DNA of 42,270 nt from Planctomycetota bacterium (GTDB taxonomy: Bacteria; Planctomycetota; UBA8742; JACQVU01; JANLHZ01). The stretch spans positions 1 to 42,270 of the forward strand of contig JANLHZ010000083.1 in the NCBI GenBank assembly GCA_024653775.1. Reading direction: 5' to 3'. How positions within the stretch are numbered: the first letter of the stretch is position 1; the number at the start of each line of letters is the position of its first letter. Below, piece by piece: positions 8,898 through 18,065 of the stretch. The notes under the pieces are model-generated. The model was not told where the DNA came from. It worked only from the letters and a program-made list of their open reading frames with translations, and ran no database searches. The translations under genes and the position numbers were made by a program.

Positions 8898-8989
8898 ACT
8901 TGCAGAACCACCTATAGAGCTTTTCAGACGTGTTTCACCCAACCGATACGTCAAAACGATGTATTATCAGTATTGCTCTCACGAACTAC

Positions 8990-9038
8990 GTGGCACGGAC
9001 GTCTCATTGGCAGTTTCGCGGTCAGAAGGACCGTGCCA
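8990..9038. repeat. Dispersed GTGGCAC palindromic repeat (copy 2)
   Basis: Begins GTGGCACGGACGTCTC and ends GGACCGTGCCA; it has the same outer arms as copy 1 with a diverged core. Confidence 0.75.
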
Positions 9039-9103
9039 TATGCAGGAAACGTCTGGGACGTTCCGATTCGACGTGAATACACGACCGGCAGCAAAATATT
9101 ACG

Positions 9104-9126
9104 ATAAATTCGTAGACGGTACGAAT
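9104..9126 (-). repeat. 23-bp terminal inverted repeat, right copy
   Basis: Exact reverse complement of 8792-8814, giving a MITE-like structure of 335 bp with no coding capacity. It ends 14 bp short of the stop of the next leftward gene. Confidence 0.9.
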
Positions 9127-9139
9127 TTAATGTGTGATA

Positions 9140-10204
9140 TTACGACCCAAGCCAGCGCAGGGCGTCTGCGACCGAAGATTTCCGGGATTCAAGCCTGTAG
9201 ACGCTGTCGAGTTCTCTGCCGCCGAGAAAGATGCCGAAGCTGTCGTGAACGCCTTCCAGCACGAAATGCGCGTCAGAAAGCGCCTCCAGAGTCGCGAGTG
9301 CGAAAAACCTGTGGTTCTGTTCCGAAAACAACCTCGCGGCGCCGTTTTGAAGGTGTCCGGGTTCGAAAAGTCCAGTGACGAGAACCCGCAGTATCGGCTT
9401 TGTCCGGTCCGCCTTTTCGAGTCTGATCAACGCTCGCACAGCCTCCAGTCGGACGGAGACGCTCGCGGAGCTCATTTTGCCGACGCGCGCGAATGTGTCG
9501 ATCAGTTCAGCGGATTCGCTCTCGGACCGAAGGATTTCGCCCCGCGCGATTCCGTCCGAAATTCTGGCCATCAGAAACGCCGTCTGGAAGGCCCGTTCCG
9601 CACCCGGAGTCGAAATCGCGCGAAGCAGCTCCCGATTATCCGGCGCTACCGCATCCAGCGTCGTCATCGCAGCCTTCGTAGAAGCGAAGAAGGCGGAATC
9701 GTTCATATCGGGAGCACGCAACTGAATCGGTCCGCCGCCGATGAACATGACTCGGCCGACCTTGGTGGTTTCGTTTCCGTCCGAAACTACAATCACCCCC
9801 TTGCTTTCTGTGACGAGTACGGTGTCCACTGGATCGGAGGTTCGCAGCCCACCCTGGTACGAGTAGCCGAAGCCTATATCGTCGAAGAGCGTAATTGCGC
9901 TTTTTTCGATCAAACCTTCGCTGACGAGGTCGTCCAGCTTTTCCGGAAACCAGCCTTCGTGGGCGTCGGCGTAATCGTACAGCGCCTTTCGAAGGTTCGC
10001 GATATTGAGATAGCTCTGGTAGCTCGCGAGCGGCGACTCCGGCGTTGTCACGAAATCAGGAAGCATGGCGCCGGCGATCTGACTAAGCGTCAGGAATACG
10101 CCGAAAACGAGCACCGCGAGGACGTATCCCGAAATCGCGGGAGATAACGGCGACAGCTCTTTGTTTGTACTATTTTTTTCGGTGGCGCTCTTATTTTCAG
10201 ACAT
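9140..10204 (-). CDS. Single-TM protein with pseudopilin-like segment, unknown function
   Basis: A 354-residue protein with a polar N-terminus, one transmembrane helix at about 27-48, and a following segment NIANLRKALYDYADAHEGWF (residues ~67-86) that resembles the post-TM part of GspG/prepilin-like proteins of Planctomycetes-type genomes. There is no G|FTLIE cleavage site, so it is not a canonical prepilin. The C-terminal ~180 residues are helical and HEAT-like (repeated LEAVRALIRLE, LATLEAL), with no catalytic motif. The start at 10204 lies divergent from the Wzc-like gene. It could be a membrane scaffold for export or envelope assembly; I cannot name it. Confidence 0.7.
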   Translation of the reverse strand: MSENKSATEKNSTNKELSPLSPAISGYVLAVLVFGVFLTLSQIAGAMLPDFVTTPESPLASYQSYLNIANLRKALYDYADAHEGWFPEKLDDLVSEGLIEKSAITLFDDIGFGYSYQGGLRTSDPVDTVLVTESKGVIVVSDGNETTKVGRVMFIGGGPIQLRAPDMNDSAFFASTKAAMTTLDAVAPDNRELLRAISTPGAERAFQTAFLMARISDGIARGEILRSESESAELIDTFARVGKMSSASVSVRLEAVRALIRLEKADRTKPILRVLVTGLFEPGHLQNGAARLFSEQNHRFFALATLEALSDAHFVLEGVHDSFGIFLGGRELDSVYRLESRKSSVADALRWLGS

Positions 10205-10430
10205 TTGAAGTTCGGCTTCTTATTCCGTTATTCTTATTGGATACAGGCTTTCATCGGCGTAACAATATCTCTAAGATACAGGCGTATTTAAGAGTGGGCG
10301 CTCGGTGCATTTCTCACTTCCATTTTATTTTCTATTACCTTAAAGTTACGTAACTCGCCTGCCGACTTGTGAGGACATTATATCCCTTCGACGGCAGAAA
10401 ACCCGCTAAATCTCATTCCAAGGACGTGAA

Positions 10431-13181
10431 ATGGAACTCAAGGACTATATAGGCATAATCAAGCGCAGGTTCATTCTGCTAATCCTGGTGTTCTGCGTGA
10501 TAATGGCAAGTGTTTTCGCTTATGCGACGTTTCTCGACAAGCAGACCTACAGGGCATTCGGCACGATGTCCATCGGTGGGAGGGTGACGACCGACCCTAC
10601 GCAGAGGGTGTTTCAGGACAGGTCGATCAACACAGCCACCGAACTCGAGCGAATCGGAAGCGACGACACTATCACCCACGCGAAGTCGTTTTTGCCCGTG
10701 GTCTTTCTCGCGAGCAAGATCAACGAGACTCTGAACCCGAACTCCGCGAAGACCACCGAGCAGTACGAAAAAGACAAAGCGGACCTTCTCGCGAACGCCA
10801 ATCGCGCGCTGCGTGAATTCAATCCGAAGCGTACCGAGGTTTTCAGAATCGAGGACGACGTCAATACTTCGCTCGTTCCGTTCACCGGCTCGAATCCGAA
10901 ACTCGATTTCAACACTTATTACGTGCCTTCCAATCCGGCGGACCGTGGCAATGACTTCCCCGATCTCTACGACCTCAGAAACCGGCTTCTCGGCGTGAAG
11001 TATTTCGTGGCGGAAGACAAACGAGATTTCGCTCTTCATCTCATCAGCCTCTACCCGGAGGAAGCGAATCCGGAATGGAATTACATGTACAGGAACATTC
11101 CCGATCCAAGCGCGATCAAGATCAACAGGCCGGGGTTCTCGCCCAAAGGCGAAACGAAGTTCGTCGATTTCGAATTGCAGACGTACGACGCGCAGGAGGC
11201 GTGGCTTCACGTGTGGGCCTTCATTTACGGCGCGACCTACGCGGATTGGATCAGGACCTCGAAGGGACTTGTCACGGAGCGCACCGAAGGCAGAAAACAG
11301 ATAAACGATATTCGCGAATCGATCAAAAAAAGGGAGCTGCTGCTGACGACTCTGCGGCAGAAATTCGGACTAACGAGCGACGAAGCTCCGCGCCGGCAGA
11401 TCGATCGCGCGGTGACTACCAGCGCGCGGGAGAAGAACGATCTCGAGGATCTGATCGAAGCGAACAATGAGAATCAGTCGCGAATCCAGCACCAGATTCA
11501 GGAGCTCGACAGTTACGTCAGATTCCTCGACGTAAGCGATTTCGGACGGGTTGCGAATTCCACCACGGAATCGCTGTTCCAGGGAAACAAGCCGATTACG
11601 GACATTCGAAACGAAATGCGCTCGCTCACGAACCAGGACGAGGAACTCGCGACCAGAATGACGCCGATCCATCCGGATAGGCAGAGCATCCACCGCCGGC
11701 TGACGGCGCTTCGGGAGAACCTCAATCAGCAGGAAAGGCTAGCGATCGAAAACCAGCGGACGAAGCTCAGTCGGGATTTGTCCTTTGCGAAAATGGAGGG
11801 CGACCGGCTAAGCGAAAGATTGAACCGCGATTACGACAAGGACGCCGCGATTCCGTGGAGAATCCTCGGCGAGCAGGAAGGCGGCATGGGCGGCAAATCG
11901 TCGCTCGAAGTGTTCGTCGACAGTATGCTTTCCCGCGAGGCGAACACCAATTCATTCGATGCATTCGTCAACGAGTTCGTGAGAGAGGATCTCGGAAGGG
12001 AAGTCGTGGACGACAGGATAATCAATGAGACCGCGATGCAGAGAAGCACCGAACCTGGGGGACCGCAGGCCGCGGAAGCTCTCTGGAATCATCGTCGCAC
12101 GCAGTTCAACAGAATCGAAGTCCTCTACGCCAGTCTCGAGAGGGAGCTTGCGGAACTCGTCGCGAGGCAGGCGACGGTCAGCGAATCGGCGCAGAGAGCG
12201 GTCGAAAGAATGGGTTCCAACTTCGGACAGTATTTCCCGGAGGTCGGGGAGAACGCCGCCGCGCTGATGCTGTCTTCATTCGTCCGCGCGGTTCCGAAGC
12301 GCACCGAGGACATCTGGATGCTATCGTTTCTGCTTGCGCTGTTCATCGGGATAATCACGATCGCGCTGGCGGAATACCTAGACACCCAAATCAAGACCGA
12401 GTACGACGTCCGCAAGTATCTGAATCTCCCGGTTCTCACGATCATTCCTAACGAGAAGAAGGAGATACTTCTGACGGACGCGCCGCTCAAGAGTCCGATG
12501 GCGGAACGCTACAACATTGCCGCGACGCTGATCCGCAGCACCGCGAAGGAGCTTTCGCTCCGGAGCTTCGTGGTTTCGAGCGCGATTCCGAAGGAGGGCA
12601 AGACGACGGTCAGCATCAACCTTTCAGTCGCTCTGTCGAGGAAGGGAATGAAGGTGTGCCTCGTGGACAGCGATCTGCGCGCACCGCAGATGCACAACAT
12701 TTTCGGTCTCCAGAACTTCCAGGGGCTGACGACGATTCTGAAGCGCGAATCGAAGGAGGAAGGCGACTCGGACCACCGTTCCGGATACGCGAAAGTCCTG
12801 AACAAGGACACGGACATCGAGAACCTCCACATCATCACAAGCGGGCCGGTGCCGGACGATCCTGTGGTTCTGCTCGAAAGCGAAGCGATGAAACAGCTCG
12901 TCCAGGAGCTTATGGACGATTACGATGCGGTGCTCTTCGACACGCCGCCCGTCGGAATGATCGGCGACACGCTGATCATCAGTCAGTACTGCGACGCGAA
13001 CATCTTCGTCGTCGGCGCCCAGGTCGTCGATCAGGCGGAAGTCACCCACGCGAAGCGAATGCTTTCGAGCGTCCACGCGAACATCCTCGGCGTCATTCTG
13101 AACAAGAGCGTCGAGAAGAAGAACAAGGAATACTATTACTACTATTCGAGCGAAAGCCGGAGAGTCGGGCAGATTCGCTGA
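10431..13181 (+). CDS. Wzc-type polysaccharide co-polymerase and tyrosine autokinase
   Basis: A 916-residue inner-membrane protein that controls chain length and export of capsule or exopolysaccharide. A Wzz-type N-terminus with TM1 (~14-36) is followed by a long periplasmic part with coiled-coil helices (~270-610), then TM2 (~626-650). The cytoplasmic BY-kinase has Walker A SAIPKEGKTT (~713-722), Walker A' VCLVDSDLRAPQ (~741-752) and Walker B AVLFDTPPVG (~833). The autophosphorylated tyrosine cluster is present near the C-terminus as KEYYYYYSSE. The ATG at 10431 follows AAGGACGTG. No glycosyltransferases or Wza are adjacent in this window, so the polysaccharide locus is elsewhere or split. 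Confidence 0.95.
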   Translation: MELKDYIGIIKRRFILLILVFCVIMASVFAYATFLDKQTYRAFGTMSIGGRVTTDPTQRVFQDRSINTATELERIGSDDTITHAKSFLPVVFLASKINETLNPNSAKTTEQYEKDKADLLANANRALREFNPKRTEVFRIEDDVNTSLVPFTGSNPKLDFNTYYVPSNPADRGNDFPDLYDLRNRLLGVKYFVAEDKRDFALHLISLYPEEANPEWNYMYRNIPDPSAIKINRPGFSPKGETKFVDFELQTYDAQEAWLHVWAFIYGATYADWIRTSKGLVTERTEGRKQINDIRESIKKRELLLTTLRQKFGLTSDEAPRRQIDRAVTTSAREKNDLEDLIEANNENQSRIQHQIQELDSYVRFLDVSDFGRVANSTTESLFQGNKPITDIRNEMRSLTNQDEELATRMTPIHPDRQSIHRRLTALRENLNQQERLAIENQRTKLSRDLSFAKMEGDRLSERLNRDYDKDAAIPWRILGEQEGGMGGKSSLEVFVDSMLSREANTNSFDAFVNEFVREDLGREVVDDRIINETAMQRSTEPGGPQAAEALWNHRRTQFNRIEVLYASLERELAELVARQATVSESAQRAVERMGSNFGQYFPEVGENAAALMLSSFVRAVPKRTEDIWMLSFLLALFIGIITIALAEYLDTQIKTEYDVRKYLNLPVLTIIPNEKKEILLTDAPLKSPMAERYNIAATLIRSTAKELSLRSFVVSSAIPKEGKTTVSINLSVALSRKGMKVCLVDSDLRAPQMHNIFGLQNFQGLTTILKRESKEEGDSDHRSGYAKVLNKDTDIENLHIITSGPVPDDPVVLLESEAMKQLVQELMDDYDAVLFDTPPVGMIGDTLIISQYCDANIFVVGAQVVDQAEVTHAKRMLSSVHANILGVILNKSVEKKNKEYYYYYSSESRRVGQIR

Positions 13182-13194
13182 CGTCCGACGCTCC

Positions 13195-13270
13195 CAATAA
13201 GAATCTGTGTGAATCGGTGTTGATCTGTGGACAAAAAAATAAATCCGCGTAATCTGCGGATAGTTCGCTT
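13195..13270. repeat. Dispersed 'atctgtg...aatccgcg' type repeat
   Basis: The stretch containing GAATCTGTGTGAATCGGTGT, GATCTGTGGAC and AATCCGCGTAATCTGCGGAT resembles a repeat I recall from many unrelated bacterial genomes; its translation gives peptides of the type INTDSHRF and SADYADLF. It includes a short inverted repeat (ATCCGCGTAATCTGCGGAT). It lies between the autokinase gene and recA. Only one copy is seen here, so its repeat nature rests on memory. Confidence 0.45.
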
Positions 13271-13348
13271 TGGTTCCGGCTCGTCCGGGTTAGGTTTAGG
13301 TGGATCGTCTTAGCGCCGCAGCTTCGAAGATCCGAGAGGAGAGCCTGA

Positions 13349-14398
13349 ATGTCGAAACGCGCTAAGTCGTCCGAGGATTCGAAGGAAAAGATAATCGAGC
13401 TTACCATCGAGCAGCTCGAAAAACAGTACGGCGCGGGAATCATCAAGCGCCTCGGCGATCGTACTCTCGTCGAGATTCCATGCGTTACCACAGGCTCTCT
13501 CGCGCTCGACATCGCGCTTGGAGGGAAGGGTCTGCCCAAGGGGAGGATCGTCGAGATATTCGGGCCGGAGAGTTCGGGCAAGACGACGCTCGCGCTGCAC
13601 GTCGTCGCGGGTATCCAGAATTCCGGAGGCGTCGCGGCGTTCATCGACGTCGAGCACGCGCTCGATCCGATTTACGCGAAAAAGCTCGGCGTCAACACCG
13701 ACGATCTCCTGCTGTCTCAGCCAGACTGGGGCGAACAGGCCCTCGAAATCTGCGATCTGCTCGTGAAGTCGGGCGCGGTGGACGTTATCGTGATCGACTC
13801 CGTCGCGGCCCTCGTCCCGAAGGCGGAAATCGAAGGCGAGATGGGCGACTCCCACGTAGGTTTGCAGGCAAGGCTTATGAGCCAGGCCCTCCGAAAACTC
13901 ACCGCGAGCGTCTACAAGGCGAACGCGCTCGTCATTTTCATCAACCAGATTCGCGAGAAGATCGGCGTGAGCTGGGGAAGTCCGGAGACGACTTCCGGAG
14001 GACGCGCGCTGAAGTTCTATTCGAGCGTCAGGCTCGATATTCGAAGGATCGGAAGCGTCGACGCGCCAGGCGGAGACAAGCTCGGAAACATAACCCGCGT
14101 CAAAGTGGTCAAGAGCAAGATTTGCGCGCCGTTCAAGACCGCCGAGTTCGAAATAATGTACGGCCACGGAATTTCCCGCGAAGGCGACATCGTCAGCCTA
14201 GGCGTGGAAACCGGGATCATAAAAAGGTCCGGCGCGTGGCTCAGCCACGGAGAAACCCGGCTCGGTCAGGGCCGCGAAAACGCGAAACAGTTCCTGAAGG
14301 AGAATCCGCAGCTCGCCGCGGAGATCGAAGCGCAGATTCGCGCGGTCGCGGTACCCGTCTCCGCGAAATCCGAGGAGCACGCCGGAGCCGAATCCTGA
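13349..14398 (+). CDS. recA: Recombinase RecA
   Basis: A 349-residue ATP-dependent strand-exchange protein for homologous recombination and SOS induction. Walker A is GPESSGKT at about 72-79, Walker [11 protein letters not shown] at about 146-155, and the DNA-binding loop 2 region carries [21 protein letters not shown], where most RecAs read LRMKIGVMFGNPETTTGG. The C-terminus is short and mildly acidic, as usual. The ATG at 13349 is preceded by AGGAGAGCCTGA. No LexA-like or gram-positive SOS box was recognised upstream. It is flanked by envelope genes; no recX is present. Confidence 0.98.
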   Translation: MSKRAKSSEDSKEKIIELTIEQLEKQYGAGIIKRLGDRTLVEIPCVTTGSLALDIALGGKGLPKGRIVEIFGPESSGKTTLALHVVAGIQNSGGVAAFIDVEHALDPIYAKKLGVNTDDLLLSQPDWGEQALEICDLLVKSGAVDVIVIDSVAALVPKAEIEGEMGDSHVGLQARLMSQALRKLTASVYKANALVIFINQIREKIGVSWGSPETTSGGRALKFYSSVRLDIRRIGSVDAPGGDKLGNITRVKVVKSKICAPFKTAEFEIMYGHGISREGDIVSLGVETGIIKRSGAWLSHGETRLGQGRENAKQFLKENPQLAAEIEAQIRAVAVPVSAKSEEHAGAES

Positions 14399-14752
14399 GT
14401 TTGCGTTACAGGGATCGAACAAGTTTGGGAGCGGTATCGTTAATACTTTCGCGCGTTTCGTTCGCTGCCTCGACAATGTTCGGTAGGCGATCTCTGAAGC
14501 GAACAGGAAAACCGCAGGATGAAAGGAACTATTTTCGCGGGAATCCGACTCGGATCATTTTTTTCAATTTTGCCTGCAACCAACGAGAGGCGCGCGTCGT
14601 CTATTAACGCAGCCGCAAAAAAGATTCGCGAACGTCAAATCGTCGGCTGACAGGTTTTCGTTTACATGGCGGTGAGTGGTCGCGGTTGTTCGCCCCGGTA
14701 ACTGCGCATTACAGCAATTCGAACTTCATTGAGTTCCGAAAGGAGAGATGGT
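14399..14752. other. Intergenic region after recA with weak terminator candidate
   Basis: The 354-bp gap has no convincing gene. A short hairpin ATCCG-ACT-CGGAT at 14543-14555, followed by CA and seven T (14558-14564), is the only terminator-like element, about 145 bp after the recA stop. The ribosome site AAAGGAGAG for the next gene lies at 14738-14746. Confidence 0.4.
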
Positions 14753-17443
14753 ATGTCCAGAAAGTACCTGATAGCTTTGTTTTTGATCATCGTCGCGATT
14801 TCGTATTCCACCGTAACAGTCTTGACCCCGGAGAACACGGGATCGGAATACGCGAGCATTAACGCTGTAGTCGAACGCCAAACAGGTGGGATCGAGGAAG
14901 ATGCCCGGCATTCCGACAATAGCGCCACTCCCGCGCCACAGGACGCGATTGCAGAGGAACCGGTTGTAGTCGGGACGGCGAACGAGTTTAACGAACTCGC
15001 CCCTTCGGACTCGAATTCAATGTTTGACGTACCGCATCCGAACGTCGGCGCGTCAGCCCTCAGCCTTGGAAGTTCCGGCGCGACGCGATATGCAGGGAGA
15101 ACGGATGAGCCGGCCTACACACCAGCACCCGTGCAACGTGGGGACGGAAGCGCCCCGAATCGACAGCCTGACGCCAGATCACCCGCGAACAGCGAAGAAC
15201 TCGTGTTCATACCCCGCGATCGAGAACCTTCCGGGATGACCCGCGATCCGGAAATCACCACGGGCAAGCTCATCGCGAAGGACTCTGAAGGAAGAAGCCT
15301 CGCCGAGTTTCCGCTGAAGCACACGGACGTCTCGGGCAGGATCAGCGGACCGCTCGCGGGAGTTTCCGTTACGCAGATTTTCGAGAACGATTTCAATTGC
15401 CCGATCGAGGCCGTGTACGTGTTCCCGCTGTCGAACCACGGCGCGGTGAACGAATTCGTCATGCGCGTCGGAGGCCGGACCATCCGCGGCATCGTCCGCG
15501 AACGCGAGGAAGCCGAAAGGCTTTACAATCAGGCGAGGCAGCAGGGTCGCACCGCGAGCCTTCTGACGCAGGAAAGGCCGAACATCTTTACGCAGAAAGT
15601 CGCGAACATCCCCGCGGGCGAACGCGTCAGCGTCGAGATTCGTTACGTCGAACGCCTCGCTTACGACGCCGGTCTGTATTCGTTCCATTTCCCGATGGTC
15701 GTCGCGCCGAGGTATATCAACGGCGGCGCGGGCGAGCGGATAATCGGGGCGTCGCAGGCGTCATCGACGTCGGGAGATCCGCGGGTTATCGATTCTACGC
15801 AGGCGCCCACTTCCGCGGTTCCGGATGCGCACAGAATCACCCCGCCGACTCTCGCGCCGGGGATGCGCTCGTCGAACGAGGTTTCGCTCAATATCGAGGT
15901 CGACGCGGGGCTTCCGATAGTCGAATGGAAGTGCCCGAGCCACCTCGTAAAGTTCGAGCGCGACGAGGAAAGTCCGGCGAAAGCGAAAATCAGTCTCGCG
16001 AATGAAAACGGCGTGATCGCGAACTCGGACTTCGTGTTCCAGTTCAAGACATCCGCGGACAGGCCGGACGCGAGTCTGCTTACGTACTCCGGAAACGAAG
16101 GCGACTTCTTCATGTTGACGCTCGAGCCGCCTGTGACGATTTCCGCGGAGGATACGGTTGGCCGCGAAATGATCTTCGTGCTCGACTGCTCGGGAAGCAT
16201 GAACGGCGCGCCGATAACGAAGTGCAAGGAGGCGATCCGTTACGCCATCGACAATCTGAACCCGCAGGACACGTTCAACATTCTGCGGTTCAGCGAGCGG
16301 GCAAGCGGGTTCCGCAATCAGCCCGTGCCCGCGACCAGCGAGAATAAACGCGCGGGACTCGATTATGTTTTGACGCTCAGTGGTCAGGGCGGGACGAATA
16401 TGATCGAAGGGATCAAGGCCGCGCTCGACTTCGAGCACGACTCCGCGAAGATGCGCATCGTCAACTTCATGACCGACGGCCTCATAGGCGACGAGAACAC
16501 CATCCTCCGCGCGATTGGCGAAAAGCTCCGGGACTCGAGGCTCTACAGCTTCGGAATCGGATCGAGCGTCAACCGCCACCTGCTGGACGAGATGGCGAAG
16601 GTCGGTCGCGGCTACGTCACCTACGTCCGTCAGGACGAGAACTCCGAGGACGCGGTCGAACGCTTCTACAGCCGGGTGCGATCGCCCGCGCTTTACAACG
16701 TGAAAATCGAGTTCGAAGGATTGGCAGTGACGGACGTCTATCCGAAGCTCATTCCGGACCTTTTCTGCGCCCAGCCCGTGGTGGTGACGGGACGGATTCT
16801 CTCCCGCGAAGGCGGAAGCCACCGCGCGATTCTCTCCGGCCAGCTTCGCAGCGAAACGTGGCGCAAGAGCTTCCCGCTGAACGTCGATCCGGAAGTCAAT
16901 ACGAAGGCGCTTGCGTACATCTGGGCGCGGGACAAGATCGACGACCTGAGCGAGCAGCTTCGGAACACCGGAAACCGCGCTCTGGTTGCGCAGATTCGCG
17001 ATCTCGCGGTGGATTTCCAGATCGTCAGCCAGTACACCGCGTTCGTCGCGGTCGACTCGGAGGGCGAACGCCAGTCGCAGCCCTCGATGCGCGTCGATCA
17101 GCCCGTCGAGATGGCGGAAGGCGTCACGTACTCCGGAACCCTCGGCGTGGACGGAGGTCCAAGCGACGGAGCGCTGATCCTTCGCGTACCGCAGCTAGGA
17201 CTGACTCTCGAACAGACTCTTTCGGGCGACGTCGTGATCCGCGAAATCGATTCTTCGAGCGGCCTTCGCGAATCGAGACTCCGCGTGGGCGACTCGATCA
17301 CCGAACTCGGAAGCAGAAGAGTGCGCGGCCTCGCGGACGTCCGCGAGGCGCAGAACCACCTCCGCTCCGGCGAGCTTATCGAAATCCGCGCCTCCCGCGG
17401 ACAGTCGGTCAGCAGCGAAAGCGTTCGCGTGCGGGAAGAGTGA
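14753..17443 (+). CDS. VIT-VWA-PDZ envelope protein
   Basis: An 896-residue protein related to the inter-alpha-trypsin-inhibitor heavy-chain-like proteins found in many bacteria. Order: signal anchor (~4-24), long Pro/Ser-rich linker, VIT domain (~196-321; FENDFNCPIEAVYVFPL and REEAERLYNQARQQG are typical), VWA domain from ~472 with the metal-site motif DCSGSMNG, and a C-terminal PDZ-like domain (~812-896; GLRESRLRVGDSITELG). VWA domains bind protein partners through a divalent metal; the VIT-VWA pair is usually extracytoplasmic. The added PDZ domain suggests recognition of a C-terminal peptide or regulation by one. The ATG at 14753 has a strong AGGAG; an ATG-less upstream extension is not needed. 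No sortase signal is seen. Confidence 0.9.
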   Translation: MSRKYLIALFLIIVAISYSTVTVLTPENTGSEYASINAVVERQTGGIEEDARHSDNSATPAPQDAIAEEPVVVGTANEFNELAPSDSNSMFDVPHPNVGASALSLGSSGATRYAGRTDEPAYTPAPVQRGDGSAPNRQPDARSPANSEELVFIPRDREPSGMTRDPEITTGKLIAKDSEGRSLAEFPLKHTDVSGRISGPLAGVSVTQIFENDFNCPIEAVYVFPLSNHGAVNEFVMRVGGRTIRGIVREREEAERLYNQARQQGRTASLLTQERPNIFTQKVANIPAGERVSVEIRYVERLAYDAGLYSFHFPMVVAPRYINGGAGERIIGASQASSTSGDPRVIDSTQAPTSAVPDAHRITPPTLAPGMRSSNEVSLNIEVDAGLPIVEWKCPSHLVKFERDEESPAKAKISLANENGVIANSDFVFQFKTSADRPDASLLTYSGNEGDFFMLTLEPPVTISAEDTVGREMIFVLDCSGSMNGAPITKCKEAIRYAIDNLNPQDTFNILRFSERASGFRNQPVPATSENKRAGLDYVLTLSGQGGTNMIEGIKAALDFEHDSAKMRIVNFMTDGLIGDENTILRAIGEKLRDSRLYSFGIGSSVNRHLLDEMAKVGRGYVTYVRQDENSEDAVERFYSRVRSPALYNVKIEFEGLAVTDVYPKLIPDLFCAQPVVVTGRILSREGGSHRAILSGQLRSETWRKSFPLNVDPEVNTKALAYIWARDKIDDLSEQLRNTGNRALVAQIRDLAVDFQIVSQYTAFVAVDSEGERQSQPSMRVDQPVEMAEGVTYSGTLGVDGGPSDGALILRVPQLGLTLEQTLSGDVVIREIDSSSGLRESRLRVGDSITELGSRRVRGLADVREAQNHLRSGELIEIRASRGQSVSSESVRVREE

Positions 17444-17460
17444 CCCTCGTCAGGCGCAGG

Positions 17461-17497
17461 TCAGGTGCCGGTCACCTCCAAAGTGCCCGGCACCTGA
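17461..17497. repeat. AGGTGCCGG/CCGGCACCT inverted repeat
   Basis: Arms TCAGGTGCCGG (17461-17471) and CCGGCACCTGA (17487-17497) are perfect 11-mers with a 15-nt loop, 18 bp after the VIT-VWA gene stop. It resembles a palindromic repeat I recall from Planctomycetes-like genomes. It lacks a T-run. Confidence 0.7.
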
Positions 17498-17536
17498 TGC
17501 TCCCCGGAATTTGACAACTGAACCCTTCGAATCGAA

Positions 17537-17597
17537 CCCGGCAGCCCCAGGAATACCTCTGGAAATCTCAATCCCTTTAAGGGGCTGCCGGGATTTT
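17537..17597 (+). terminator. Probable intrinsic terminator of the VIT-VWA gene
   Basis: Perfect 12-bp arms CCCGGCAGCCCC (17537-17548) and GGGGCTGCCGGG (17581-17592), followed directly by ATTTTT. The loop of 32 nt is long, but stem strength and T-run are right for the upstream gene ending at 17443. Confidence 0.65.
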
Positions 17598-17782
17598 TCG
17601 TTCAGCCAGGTTCCTGAGTAAACACGATTTCGCGCAAACAAAATATTCAACCCTGAATTTGGCAGAATACAGCGCTTCCAAAAGTCTCCGAAATTCGAGC
17701 CCGTCTTTACGACTTCGCGCAAGGCCGTGAAGGCGCAAAAAGTTTTGCGCAAATGCTGGTTTGGAGTCTGTGCTTACTTTTT

Positions 17783-17808
17783 GTCTGCATAAATCCCCAT
17801 GCGCACCC
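17783..17808 (+). repeat. 26-nt repeat, copy A
   Basis: Matches 38712-38737 in 24 of 26 positions (GTCTGCATAAATCC then GCGCACCC). Both copies are non-coding and follow short 'gcgcaaag'-like sequence. Confidence 0.6.
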
Positions 17809-18065
17809 AACCGTTTCTCCGCCCACGCGATCCGGCTACATGATACTGCCTGCTGTGCCGGAACTCAGCCCTGCGCCTCAGGGTGAAGGATTTAGTCCGC
17901 GGTGTTACGGAGGACCACTTCCTCTTTTTCTTGTATTGCAAACCGAGTTTGTCGATAATACCCCATGTCGAAGATCCCAAAAAATTACGCATGGGCGAAC
18001 TTGACATAAATCGCAATCCTCATAGAATCGTTACGTCTCCCTTACACGATTAGAAGAGTGGACTG

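Larger units (their letters stand above)
8705..9139. other. Repeat-filled intergenic region
   Basis: No gene. The 435-bp gap contains a 335-bp block bounded by a perfect 23-bp inverted repeat (8792-8814 and 9104-9126) that encloses two copies of the dispersed GTGGCACG...CGTGCCAC palindromic repeat. The ribosome site of the leftward envelope protein occupies the first few bases. Confidence 0.7.
17444..18065. other. 622-bp intergenic region with palindromes and repeat remnants
   Basis: No convincing gene. It holds an 11-bp inverted repeat of the AGGTGCCGG...CCGGCACCT type (17461-17497), a 12-bp stem with T-run (17537-17597), and a stretch (about 17700-17810) of short repeat-like sequence, GGCGCAAAAAGTTTTGCGC and a 26-nt motif shared with 38712-38737. 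The gene after it has a start at 18066 preceded by a weak AGAGTGGACTG. Confidence 0.6.

Noticed and set aside
8705-8911. N-terminal extension of the large envelope protein to 8911
   Set aside because: It would translate a dispersed repeat (KFVDGTN-type peptide) and lacks the ribosome site present before 8704.
17537-17597. Retron- or attC-like structure after the VIT-VWA gene
   Set aside because: A single GC-rich stem followed by T's is best explained as an intrinsic terminator; no reverse transcriptase or integron integrase is present.
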